From: an uncultured Eubacteriales bacterium
Lineage (GTDB): Bacteria > Bacillota > Clostridia > Oscillospirales > CAG-272
DNA length: 9,251 nucleotides
Reading direction: 5' to 3'
Assembly (NCBI GenBank): GCA_902462015.1
Contig: CABPZV010000083.1
Location: forward strand, 1 to 9,251
Both the position numbers and the translations under genes were made by a program. This document shows positions 1 to 6,270 of this stretch, piece after piece (positions within the stretch are counted from its first letter, which is position 1; the number at the start of each line of letters is the position of its first letter). The notes beneath the pieces are model-generated. The model was given only the letters and a program-made list of their open reading frames with translations, was not told where the DNA came from and searched no databases.

Positions 1-713
1 CTTCTGACACGGTGAATATTTCTGTACAAAAACAAATCACGGCTTTCAGTAATATTCATGCTTCCTGATTTAATATAATTTGCAGCGCCTCTCTGAATAC
101 GGACAGATTTGAGTTTTGATGCCATTACACAAATACTTATCATTGCAAAAACAAAGCCAATAATAATCGCATAAAAAATCCATTTTACTGATAACGGTTT
201 TCGAGGAAGGCTCCCTCTGTCATAAGGCGCGCTTGTTTTTATATGCTCTGCAAACTTATCACACTGGTCGGCATAAATATTAAATGCGTCCGCATAATCG
301 CCCCGGCTTAATGACGGAACAATCTGCTCGCCTATGTAATCAATTCCGGCATCGGTAAATATGTATATCCCATTTCCTGACGTTGATAACCAGTAATCCC
401 TTTGTTCCATGCTTACAAGAAGAAGTATTCCGTCCCTTGTATCTCCGTATCCGTAATTATTATAGTCAAAAAAGTCATCTGCGAATTCCATAGGCGAATA
501 ATCATATAATGTATCTGTGGTTACAACTACTATATCTAACTTCTGTCTGTTACTTATTTCTTCCAATCTGTTACTAAGCTCTGCCGTCTCACTCTCTGAC
601 AAAAGATTTGCAGCATCAACCACATATTTTTTAGAATCCGACGCATATACAGGAGCCGCAAACAAAATCATAAGGGAAAATGCCATTAAAAATAAAGCTA
701 TTCTCTTCATCAT
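1..713 (-). CDS. TPM-domain membrane protein (YdjH-like), 3' end beyond window
   Basis: A reading frame open to the window edge; 237 residues are visible and the C-terminus is cut off. Residues 1-24 form a signal peptide (hydrophobic core ending PVYA). Residues about 29-160 match a TPM domain (TPM_phosphatase family), with the typical segments VVDAANLLSE, DGILLLVS (94-101) and WLSTSGNG (108-115). One membrane segment lies at about 178-198, followed by a basic cytoplasmic stretch. The TPM domain is therefore expected outside the membrane. TPM proteins have been linked to photosystem II repair in plants and to envelope functions in bacteria; the enzyme activity here is unknown. It is the last visible gene of the SPFH/zinc-ribbon operon, starting 8 bases after the previous stop, and its GAGGGGG ribosome site overlaps that TGA. 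Two consecutive ATG codons (713 and 710) are both possible starts. Homologues often end in a Ser/Gly-rich tail, which would lie outside the window. Confidence 0.85.
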   Translation of the reverse strand, partial: MMKRIALFLMAFSLMILFAAPVYASDSKKYVVDAANLLSESETAELSNRLEEISNRQKLDIVVVTTDTLYDYSPMEFADDFFDYNNYGYGDTRDGILLLVSMEQRDYWLSTSGNGIYIFTDAGIDYIGEQIVPSLSRGDYADAFNIYADQCDKFAEHIKTSAPYDRGSLPRKPLSVKWIFYAIIIGFVFAMISICVMASKLKSVRIQRGAANYIKSGSMNITESRDLFLYRNIHRVR

Positions 714-721
714 CTGCCCCC

Positions 722-1816
722 TCATATTATTCTGACAAACCATAATATCCAAAAAAGTGCATAAACAATAACTGCAAATAATCCGGTAAGCGCAAAACCC
801 ATCTTAACTGCTTTACCCTTATCAACCGGCAGATTGCCGACAAACTTTCCGGTCTGTCCATTCATTGCAAATGTATATTTTACGCCATTCCACGTAGTAT
901 TAAGAAGCCATACCGGATATAACGCATATTTTGATATACCTTTAGAAAGCTGTATTCCCGAAGCTTCAGCAGTCACTGCAGCGTATCCCGAAACCGTATT
1001 TCTGAATGAATCTTCTGTAGAAACCTTTACACGCTCATTCGCACGGTTAATGCTGTCTTCGGCTGTAACGTCATATTTGTCAGCCATATATCCTGCCATA
1101 TATGCTGTCTGGAACGGTACAGCCTGCGAAAAATCAAACGGCTCAATTGACTCCATCAAATCGTCCGGCATTTTACTTGAACCATCTACCGGAACCCGTT
1201 CAAATGTAAGCGTTCCACTCCTTATTATTGCATAAAAACACGTTTCTGTATAATTATACTTACTGTCGCTCCATCCACGTACTCTTGTTGCCCTATATCT
1301 GATACTGGCATTTACATCCGTATCAAACAGCCAGAACGGAACGTATACTCCCTTTATTTCATCAATATGATTCTGACTTTTAAATACCGACGGAAGAAGC
1401 CTTTTCCCTGATAAATGCTTCTTAAATTCTTCTTTTGCCGCCTTCTTATCTAATTTGAACGGAATGACATAATCCGGTTTCAGTATTCCCGAAAACTGCT
1501 CCATCATAACAACAGGATTATCACAATATGGGCATTTGGAAGCTGCCATAGCGGCGTCCCCTATAATCTCGCCGCCGCATGACTTACATATGTATGAACG
1601 AAGTCCGCTTTTTTCATCCTCCTGCCACTCATTTTCCGTGACATTTTCCCAATGCATGTCATCTTCCGGCATACTGTTCAGTTCTTCATCATACTGCTTA
1701 AGTGTGTCCATCTCAAATTCCGTATCGCAATATGGGCACTTCATTTTTTGTATATTAATATTAAATTCTATAGCGCCGCCGCAACAGGGGCATTTATATT
1801 CCTGAATATCAGCCAT
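722..1816 (-). CDS. TFIIB-type zinc-ribbon protein with C-terminal membrane anchor (YdjG-like)
   Basis: A 364-residue protein. Two CxxC...CxxC zinc ribbons sit at the N-terminus: Cys9/Cys12 with Cys27/Cys30, and Cys77/Cys80 with Cys95/Cys98, separated by an acidic linker. The middle (about 110-335) is a soluble region with motifs such as YVPFWLFDT and YALYPVWLLNT. A single hydrophobic segment at about 339-361 ends the protein, so it should be tail-anchored with the ribbons in the cytoplasm. Such proteins are often mislabelled as helicase or primosomal proteins because of the zinc ribbon; no helicase motif is present. In B. subtilis the related YdjG is a membrane protein acting with YdjH and YdjI. 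It starts 23 bases after the SPFH stop with AGAGGG eight bases before the ATG, and ends 8 bases before the TPM gene, so the three are surely co-transcribed. Family placement is firm; molecular function is not known. Confidence 0.88.
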   Translation of the reverse strand: MADIQEYKCPCCGGAIEFNINIQKMKCPYCDTEFEMDTLKQYDEELNSMPEDDMHWENVTENEWQEDEKSGLRSYICKSCGGEIIGDAAMAASKCPYCDNPVVMMEQFSGILKPDYVIPFKLDKKAAKEEFKKHLSGKRLLPSVFKSQNHIDEIKGVYVPFWLFDTDVNASIRYRATRVRGWSDSKYNYTETCFYAIIRSGTLTFERVPVDGSSKMPDDLMESIEPFDFSQAVPFQTAYMAGYMADKYDVTAEDSINRANERVKVSTEDSFRNTVSGYAAVTAEASGIQLSKGISKYALYPVWLLNTTWNGVKYTFAMNGQTGKFVGNLPVDKGKAVKMGFALTGLFAVIVYALFWILWFVRII

Positions 1817-1839
1817 TATATATTCCCTCTATATTCATT

Positions 1840-3039
1840 TTACGGTCTCTTTGCACCGCAATTCTGACAGAAATTCCCCTTATTAACAGTTCCGCATGAA
1901 CATCTCCACTCGTCTGATACAGGCTTTGCCGCGCCGCATACCGAGCAGAAATTCCCGTTTGCCATAGCGCCGCATGAACACTGCCATCCTGCCGTATTCT
2001 GCTGCGCCGCTGAAGCTGCCTGCGCCGCCTGCTGCTGTCCCATTGCAAATAAATCTCCTGCATTTATTCCTCCTGCCGAATTAGCCATTCCCATACCCAT
2101 AAATCCTGTCATGGCTCCTGCAGGATTGCCTGCGGCTGTCTTCATTGCATCAGCCTGTGCTCCTGCCAAAGTAGCAGCAGCCATTGTCGGGTCACGCATA
2201 ATAGCTGTTCTCTGCGCCTGCTTAATCATCTCGGCATCTTCATCAGGAAGCGTAACCGAACCAATCGCAACGCTTACAAACTTAAGACCTCTAAGTTCAC
2301 CCCATTTTGCATTTAAAGCGTCATTCATTGCTGCTTCAAGTTCTGTATTATGTGTCACTATCTGATTAGGCCTGAGCTCGAGCTCGGAGAGTTTTCCGAA
2401 TGCCGGCTGAAGCGCACTGATAAACTCTGTTTTAAGCTGTCCGTCAATTTCTTCCCTTCCATACTCATTTTCTATATTACCGCATACATTTGTATAAAAA
2501 AGAATCGGGTCTGTAATCTTGTAAGAATATACTCCTGAGCATCTGACTGAAACATCAACATCAAGTCCGATTTTAGAATCTACTACACGAAACGGAATAG
2601 GATTAGGCGTACCGAACTTATTATCAATAATTTCTTTTGTATTAAAATAATAAACCCTCTGGTCCTTTCCCGTATCTCCTCCGTAGGTAAAACGCTTTCC
2701 GATAGTTTTAAATGTATCTATAATTCCTTTTCCAAGGGGACCTGCAAAAATACTTGGTTCTGATGACGAATCATATGTAAATTCACCCGGTTCCGCACAA
2801 ACCTCAACAACCTTGCCCTGTTCGACAATAATCATACATTGACCGTCGGCAACAGCAATTCCGCTTCCGTTAGAAATGACATTATCATTACCTTTTGTAT
2901 TCGATGAACGGCCGCTTACCTGCTTTTGTCCTTTTACAACAAGCACATCATTATCCAATGCATCACAACTAAAGAACTCTTTCCACTGGTCCGCTAAGGA
3001 ACCACCTAATGCTCCTAATCCTGCTTTAATAAGCCCCAT
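1840..3039 (-). CDS. SPFH/band-7 domain protein with two C-terminal zinc ribbons (YdjI-like)
   Basis: A 399-residue protein with no signal peptide or membrane segment. Residues about 25-280 form the SPFH (band 7) region, often labelled 'virion core protein-like' in databases. Residues about 283-350 are a flexible Ala/Gly/Met/Gln-rich linker. Two near-identical zinc ribbons of pattern CxC-x8-CxxC follow: Cys354/356/365/368 and Cys380/382/391/394, each opening with Trp and ending near CGAxxP. SPFH proteins oligomerise at membranes as scaffolds. B. subtilis YdjI is a soluble member recruited to the membrane by YdjG and YdjH and linked to PspA, and the same partner genes follow here. The ATG at 3039 has AAAGGAG seven bases upstream. 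It is the first gene of the operon, behind an 86-bp gap with a candidate promoter and an inverted repeat. The family call is strong; the exact cellular role is inferred from the Ydj system. Confidence 0.9.
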   Translation of the reverse strand: MGLIKAGLGALGGSLADQWKEFFSCDALDNDVLVVKGQKQVSGRSSNTKGNDNVISNGSGIAVADGQCMIIVEQGKVVEVCAEPGEFTYDSSSEPSIFAGPLGKGIIDTFKTIGKRFTYGGDTGKDQRVYYFNTKEIIDNKFGTPNPIPFRVVDSKIGLDVDVSVRCSGVYSYKITDPILFYTNVCGNIENEYGREEIDGQLKTEFISALQPAFGKLSELELRPNQIVTHNTELEAAMNDALNAKWGELRGLKFVSVAIGSVTLPDEDAEMIKQAQRTAIMRDPTMAAATLAGAQADAMKTAAGNPAGAMTGFMGMGMANSAGGINAGDLFAMGQQQAAQAASAAQQNTAGWQCSCGAMANGNFCSVCGAAKPVSDEWRCSCGTVNKGNFCQNCGAKRP

Positions 3040-3089
3040 ACCTTTTCTCCTTTCATGTGCACTAAACAGTAAATAAATACTTAAGCGCT

Positions 3090-3119
3090 TTTATAAATAT
3101 ATTGTAATATATTTTACAA
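3090..3119 (-). promoter_or_regulatory. Candidate promoter of the SPFH operon
   Basis: On the minus strand, TTGTAA (3119-3114) and TATAAA (3095-3090) are 18 bases apart, upstream of the SPFH gene. The -35 matches the housekeeping consensus at 4 of 6 positions and the -10 at 5 of 6. The region is AT-rich, so chance matches are likely. No ECF-type AAC/CGT pair, such as that of the B. subtilis SigW-controlled ydj operon, is visible in this gap. Confidence 0.4.
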
Positions 3120-3122
3120 TAT
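3099..3122. promoter_or_regulatory. Perfect 9-bp inverted repeat before the SPFH operon, possible operator
   Basis: ATATTGTAA (3099-3107) and TTACAATAT (3114-3122) are exact reverse complements separated by six bases. The repeat covers the proposed -35 of the SPFH operon and begins four bases after the GNAT stop codon. No T-run follows on the minus strand and the stem is nearly all AT, so it fits a protein-binding site better than a terminator. The TTGT...ACAA outer halves spaced as an 18-mer loosely resemble a Rex redox-repressor box, but inner positions differ. Confidence 0.45.
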
Positions 3123-3125
3123 TCC

Positions 3126-3893
3126 TCAAGAAATTTCATTAACAAAACTCTCCGGTTTTACCGTCATTTCTACCCATGCAGGGATAAATCCGCTCTTTAC
3201 TGCATTACGCACAGACCTGATATTAGACCATGCCGAGCAATAAAAAGGTACTTTATCTCTTTTCAGAATTTCTACAGCTAAATTACTTGTAAGTGCAGCT
3301 GCTATTCCTTTCCTTCTGTATTCAGGCAGCACATCCACACCAATCTGCCACATTGTATCGCAATCTGCTGAACAGCCTGCAAGTCCAATCAATTTTCCGC
3401 AGTCATATGCTCCGACACCGAGAACATCAAGCTCTTTTCTGTCTTTACATAATGCATTACTCCACTCAGGCTTATACAGTTCTGCAAAATCAGGCTGCTT
3501 TAAAAGTCTCAATTCATAATTACATGGTAATGCACGTAACTTTTCCATATCCGGCAAATAATATTCTGCCATAAAACATACTTTTTGACCTTTTTTTAAT
3601 AGTCTTTCATTAAGCCAATGCATATTAGGAGTTTCAAAACAATGGTAAAACTCGTATTTATTTATATATTCTTCAACGATTTCCCTGTACTCGTCCCGTA
3701 CTGATGCAACGATGTTATTTCCATAAGAAACAAGATTACATGCAATAGGCTCTTTATAATATTTACGTGCATTTTTTCCGACGCCAGACCGGACAATTAC
3801 ATTATTGCCGCAAAGAAAATCTGAGGCTTTACAGTTAATATCCAATGCCGACTGCTCCATAGCTGTCCGCAGTATTTCTTTATTATCCACCAA
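3126..3893 (-). CDS. GNAT family N-acetyltransferase
   Basis: A 255-residue protein. The C-terminal half carries the GNAT fold: strand WQIGVDVLP (182-190), the acetyl-CoA pyrophosphate-binding motif RRKGIA (193-198, the Q/R-x-x-G-x-A signature), a following helix, and the C-terminal NIRSVRNAVKSGF segment (224-236) typical of the family. The N-terminal half (about 1-120) is the extra domain of the ~250-residue GNAT_acetyltran type, with EQSALDINCKASDFL near the start. It should transfer acetyl from acetyl-CoA to an amine; the substrate cannot be read from sequence. The start is a TTG at 3893 with GAGGT six bases upstream; a GTG one codon later is the alternative. It lies 70 bases after the sugar acetyltransferase stop, a short AT-rich gap with no clear terminator, so read-through is likely. 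The family is certain, the role is open. Confidence 0.88.
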   Translation of the reverse strand: MVDNKEILRTAMEQSALDINCKASDFLCGNNVIVRSGVGKNARKYYKEPIACNLVSYGNNIVASVRDEYREIVEEYINKYEFYHCFETPNMHWLNERLLKKGQKVCFMAEYYLPDMEKLRALPCNYELRLLKQPDFAELYKPEWSNALCKDRKELDVLGVGAYDCGKLIGLAGCSADCDTMWQIGVDVLPEYRRKGIAAALTSNLAVEILKRDKVPFYCSAWSNIRSVRNAVKSGFIPAWVEMTVKPESFVNEIS

Positions 3894-3963
3894 AATCAGA
3901 CCTCATCTTTCTGTGTTTTCATTAACTTTTTACTTGTATATTTACATTGAATTAACTATCTAT

Positions 3964-4575
3964 TCAAAGATTTTCCCAATCAATTTTATCTTTCTTATAG
4001 AAAAACTCTCTATCGTGCTCATTAATTTCACGAATCACTTTACATGGATTACCATAAGCTACTACGTTTGCAGGAATATTCTTTGTTACAACGCTGCCTG
4101 CTCCAATAACCGTATTTTCTCCAATCGTTACTCCGGGAACAATCACAACATTACTACCAATCCATACATTATTTTCTATATGGACATCTCTGTTATATTG
4201 AAGCATTCTATCACGAAGTTCAGGAGTAATCGGATGATTTGCAGTTGCAACAGTTACATTTGGACCAAACATAACTTTATCTCCAATATAAATATTGCCA
4301 TCGTCCACTAAAGTCAGATTAAAGTTCGCGTACACATAATTTCCCATAAATACATGTCTGCCACCCCAATTTGCCCTAAATGGCGGTTCAATATAACAAC
4401 CCTTTCCAATACTTCCAAACATCTTCTTTAAAAGTTCTTCTCTTTTTTCAGATTCAGAAGGTCTTATTGCGTTAAAATCATACAGCAGTTCAAGGCACCC
4501 CTCCTGTTCCTTCATAATTTCAGAATCTCCAGGATTATAGATTAGTCCTTTATTCATTCTTTCTCTTTCCGTCAT
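3964..4575 (-). CDS. Sugar O-acetyltransferase of the LacA/Maa (hexapeptide repeat) family
   Basis: A 203-residue protein, the same length as E. coli galactoside acetyltransferase LacA and visibly similar throughout. It has an N-terminal helical Mac domain (TERERMNKG, YDFNAIRPSE), then a left-handed beta-helix of hexapeptide repeats (YIGDKVMFGPNV, WIGSNVVIVPGVTIGENTVIGAGSVV), and the tail VIREINEHDREFF. His114 in ANHPI corresponds to the catalytic His115 of LacA; Asp17 and Asn84 fall at the substrate-binding positions. It should acetylate a sugar hydroxyl using acetyl-CoA, probably as a cytoplasmic trimer. Maltose or glucose (Maa) and galactosides (LacA) are both possible. There is no lacZ, sugar permease or other sugar gene nearby, which favours a detoxifying or general role. 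The ATG at 4575 has AAGGAGG seven bases upstream, the strongest ribosome site here. The gene follows MATE by 89 bases containing a hairpin. Confidence 0.92.
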   Translation of the reverse strand: MTERERMNKGLIYNPGDSEIMKEQEGCLELLYDFNAIRPSESEKREELLKKMFGSIGKGCYIEPPFRANWGGRHVFMGNYVYANFNLTLVDDGNIYIGDKVMFGPNVTVATANHPITPELRDRMLQYNRDVHIENNVWIGSNVVIVPGVTIGENTVIGAGSVVTKNIPANVVAYGNPCKVIREINEHDREFFYKKDKIDWENL

Positions 4576-4594
4576 TATACTTCCTCCTTATCTG

Positions 4595-4642
4595 CAAAAA
4601 TTAAAATATGGCATTCCGCTTATTACTGCGAACTGCCATATT
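4595..4642 (-). terminator. Stem-loop with T-rich tail after the MATE gene
   Basis: On the minus strand, AATATGGCA and TGCCATATT form a perfect 9-bp stem (plus-strand arms 4605-4613 and 4634-4642). The 20-base loop can add a short inner stem (TTCGC with GCGGAA, one bulge). The stem is followed by TTAATTTTTG. It lies 22 bases after the MATE stop and 15 bases before the ribosome site of the acetyltransferase. It could terminate the MATE transcript fully or partly; the acetyltransferase has little room for its own promoter afterwards. Confidence 0.5.
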
Positions 4643-4664
4643 AAAATATATCCACTGTCATAAA

Positions 4665-6050
4665 CTACATAAATGCCTGAGCTTTCTTTTTCCAACTGCC
4701 CTTCAAATAGAAGACTGTCGTAACCAGCGCGCCAATAAGCCATGAGCAAAGCAATGAAATAAAAATACATTCCTGTCTGCCATTAGGAAATGCTTCACTT
4801 CTTGTTATATAAGCAATTCCGTATGCTACCGGCACTCTCACTACAATTGTAGTAAACAGAGAAATCCACATTGGAGTCATCGTATCTCCGACGCCCCTCA
4901 TTACGCCTGATAAACTTTGAGTCACCGCCATTGCAATATAGCCTACTGCAATAATTCCCATCATATTGCGGCTCAATTCCACTAATTCAGTAGTATTCGT
5001 AAAAATTCCCATCAACTGCTTGCCAAAAATTAAAATCAGACTCGTAAGGATTGTTGTCGTTAAGACTGCAACAAAAGTCCCCTGCTTGGCGCCCTTCTTC
5101 ACCCTGTCAAAAGCTCCTGCCCCTATATTTTGTCCGGCATATGTTGTCATAGCCGTACCAAAGGAAAAGTTCGGCAGCATAGCAAAACCATCGACACGCA
5201 TGACAATGACATTGGCAGATATAAACATTTCTCCAAAGCTGTTCGTCAAAGATTGTACAACAACCATCGCCATAGAAAAAATTGCCTGCGTTAATCCGGA
5301 AGGAAGTCCTAACTTAATAATTTTTCTGGCATACTTTTTATTCCATTTTATATAACGAAATTTAAGCTCAAAAATATCTGTCATTTTTGTCATTCGCAGA
5401 AAACAAAGCAGAGCAGATACCGTCTGGGCAATCACGGTTGCCCATGCAACACCGCTGACACCCATTCCAAATTTCGCTACAAAAAGTAAATCCAAACCAA
5501 TATTAAGAACCGTAGATATCAGCAAATACACCAAAGCGGAAAAAGCATCCCCCAATCCACGAAGCACACCACTTAAAATATTATAATAAGCACAGCCTAC
5601 AATACCGAGAAACATAATCATTAAATATGAATAACACCAGCCGATAATGCTGTCAGGCGTATTCAGCAATTTCAGAAGAGGGTGCACCAAAAACAGTGAC
5701 AAAACCATAATAATAACAACCGCAATTGCTGTCAGTAAAATACAGTTTCCCACAGTGTAAGAGAGCTCTTCTTTTTGCTTCGCACCAAAATATTGCGCCA
5801 CCATAATACTGGCGCCCATACTAATTCCGATAAATAATACAAGCAGCAAATTTAAAATCGGCATCGCACTACCTACTGCAGCCAATGCATTATCGCCTAC
5901 ATACTGCCCTACCACGATACTGTCAACCGTATTATAAAGCTGTTGTGCAATGTTTCCGATTAACATAGGAACCGTAAAACGGATAATTTGTTTCCAAGGT
6001 TCCCCTACCGTCATATCTGTTGCCTGAAATAGTTTTCTTATTCCCTTCAT
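4665..6050 (-). CDS. MATE family multidrug/cation antiporter
   Basis: A 461-residue polytopic membrane protein with about twelve hydrophobic segments in two homologous halves, the usual size and layout for MATE exporters. The N-terminal half opens with the hallmark NIAQQLYNTVDSIVVGQ and continues with GDNALAAVGSAMPI. The second half repeats the pattern (GLPSGLTQAIFSMAMVVVQS, then YAGQNIGAGAFDRVKKG). MATE proteins export organic cations or metabolites in exchange for Na+ or H+; the substrate here is unknown. The ATG at 6050 has GAGGTGA seven bases upstream. It sits downstream of the hybrid kinase but behind a 204-bp gap with its own promoter, hairpin and dyads, so it appears separately controlled. 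The downstream sugar and GNAT acetyltransferases may share its transcript. The family call is firm; a link to the kinase is inference from position. Confidence 0.94.
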   Translation of the reverse strand: MKGIRKLFQATDMTVGEPWKQIIRFTVPMLIGNIAQQLYNTVDSIVVGQYVGDNALAAVGSAMPILNLLLVLFIGISMGASIMVAQYFGAKQKEELSYTVGNCILLTAIAVVIIMVLSLFLVHPLLKLLNTPDSIIGWCYSYLMIMFLGIVGCAYYNILSGVLRGLGDAFSALVYLLISTVLNIGLDLLFVAKFGMGVSGVAWATVIAQTVSALLCFLRMTKMTDIFELKFRYIKWNKKYARKIIKLGLPSGLTQAIFSMAMVVVQSLTNSFGEMFISANVIVMRVDGFAMLPNFSFGTAMTTYAGQNIGAGAFDRVKKGAKQGTFVAVLTTTILTSLILIFGKQLMGIFTNTTELVELSRNMMGIIAVGYIAMAVTQSLSGVMRGVGDTMTPMWISLFTTIVVRVPVAYGIAYITRSEAFPNGRQECIFISLLCSWLIGALVTTVFYLKGSWKKKAQAFM

Positions 6051-6074
6051 TCTTTTGTCACCTCATACTTTATC

Positions 6075-6101
6075 TTACCTTGGTAATGCAAATCTGCATT
6101 A
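6075..6101. promoter_or_regulatory. Two overlapping dyads in the MATE leader, possible operator or RNA hairpin
   Basis: TAATGCA (6084-6090) and TGCATTA (6095-6101) are perfect inverted repeats around four bases. They overlap a second dyad, TTACC/GGTAA around TT (6075-6086). Both lie between the T-run of the leader hairpin and the ribosome site of MATE. The first could form a small RNA hairpin; the second has too small a loop for RNA and would suit a DNA-binding repressor. Confidence 0.4.
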
Positions 6102-6103
6102 TC

Positions 6104-6140
6104 AAAAAAAATGACGCGCCGGCACCAATTTGTACCAGCG
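6104..6140 (-). terminator. GC-rich hairpin with eight T in the MATE leader (attenuator or kinase terminator)
   Basis: On the minus strand, CGCTGGTAC pairs with GTGCCGGCG (plus-strand arms 6132-6140 and 6117-6125), nine pairs including two G-U, with a six-base loop. Five bases later come eight T (6111-6104). An alternative pairing of ACGC with GCGT brings the stem end to two bases from the T-run. This is the most terminator-like structure in the window. It lies downstream of the proposed MATE promoter, so it could act as an attenuator of MATE. It could equally end transcripts arriving from the kinase gene. Confidence 0.6.
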
Positions 6141-6151
6141 TATTGAATAAC

Positions 6152-6180
6152 ACTTTATGACAATAAAAAATGAATGTCAA
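6152..6180 (-). promoter_or_regulatory. Promoter of the MATE gene
   Basis: A perfect -35 TTGACA (6180-6175) and a -10 TAAAGT (6157-6152) are separated by exactly 17 bases, pointing to transcription starting near 6145 and a leader of about 95 bases. This is the best housekeeping-sigma match in the window. The promoter is embedded in an imperfect inverted repeat (TGACA/TGTCA, extended by CACT/AGTG), which may be an operator. Confidence 0.65.
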
Positions 6181-6235
6181 GTGTAAATTTCCCTTAATTT
6201 ATAAAACTAAAATTACTGTTCATGCATAACCCGGC

Positions 6236-6270
6236 AAAAAAAATATTATCTCAATTATTTCAGAATATTT
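6236..6270 (-). terminator. Weak AT-only stem-loop with T-run at the end of the kinase gene
   Basis: On the minus strand AAATATT and AATATTT (plus-strand arms 6264-6270 and 6241-6247) form a seven-pair stem that includes the kinase stop codon in its loop, merging into eight T (6243-6236). The position and T-run suit an intrinsic terminator, but the stem has no GC pairs and would be weak. Confidence 0.3.

Noticed and set aside
517..735. A 72-codon plus-strand frame with a hydrophobic start
   Set aside because: It is antisense to the signal peptide and TPM region of the real minus-strand gene.
834..1235. A 133-codon plus-strand frame antisense to the zinc-ribbon gene
   Set aside because: Mirror frame of a well-supported gene; no recognisable domain.
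1809..2063. An 84-codon minus-strand frame inside the SPFH gene
   Set aside because: Out-of-frame reading of the zinc-ribbon and Ala-rich linker region, Arg/Gln-rich, without independent evidence.
3943..3970. TTGAAT/ATTCAA dyad at the sugar acetyltransferase stop, considered as terminator or promoter
   Set aside because: Only six AT-rich pairs, no T-run, and the possible -10 after it matches poorly; expected by chance in this composition.
3805..4311. A 168-codon plus-strand frame antisense to both acetyltransferase genes
   Set aside because: Its Ile/Asn/Ser-rich composition is what an AT-rich antisense frame produces, and both minus-strand genes beneath it are well-supported families.
4588..4770. 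A 60-codon minus-strand frame over the end of MATE and the following hairpin
   Set aside because: It overlaps the MATE coding end in another frame, covers the stem-loop, has no family resemblance and no ribosome site.
6058..6145. Known riboswitch class in the MATE leader (guanidine, PreQ1, fluoride and similar considered)
   Set aside because: The leader of about 95 bases lacks the conserved loop motifs of these classes that I can recall, so no class is claimed.
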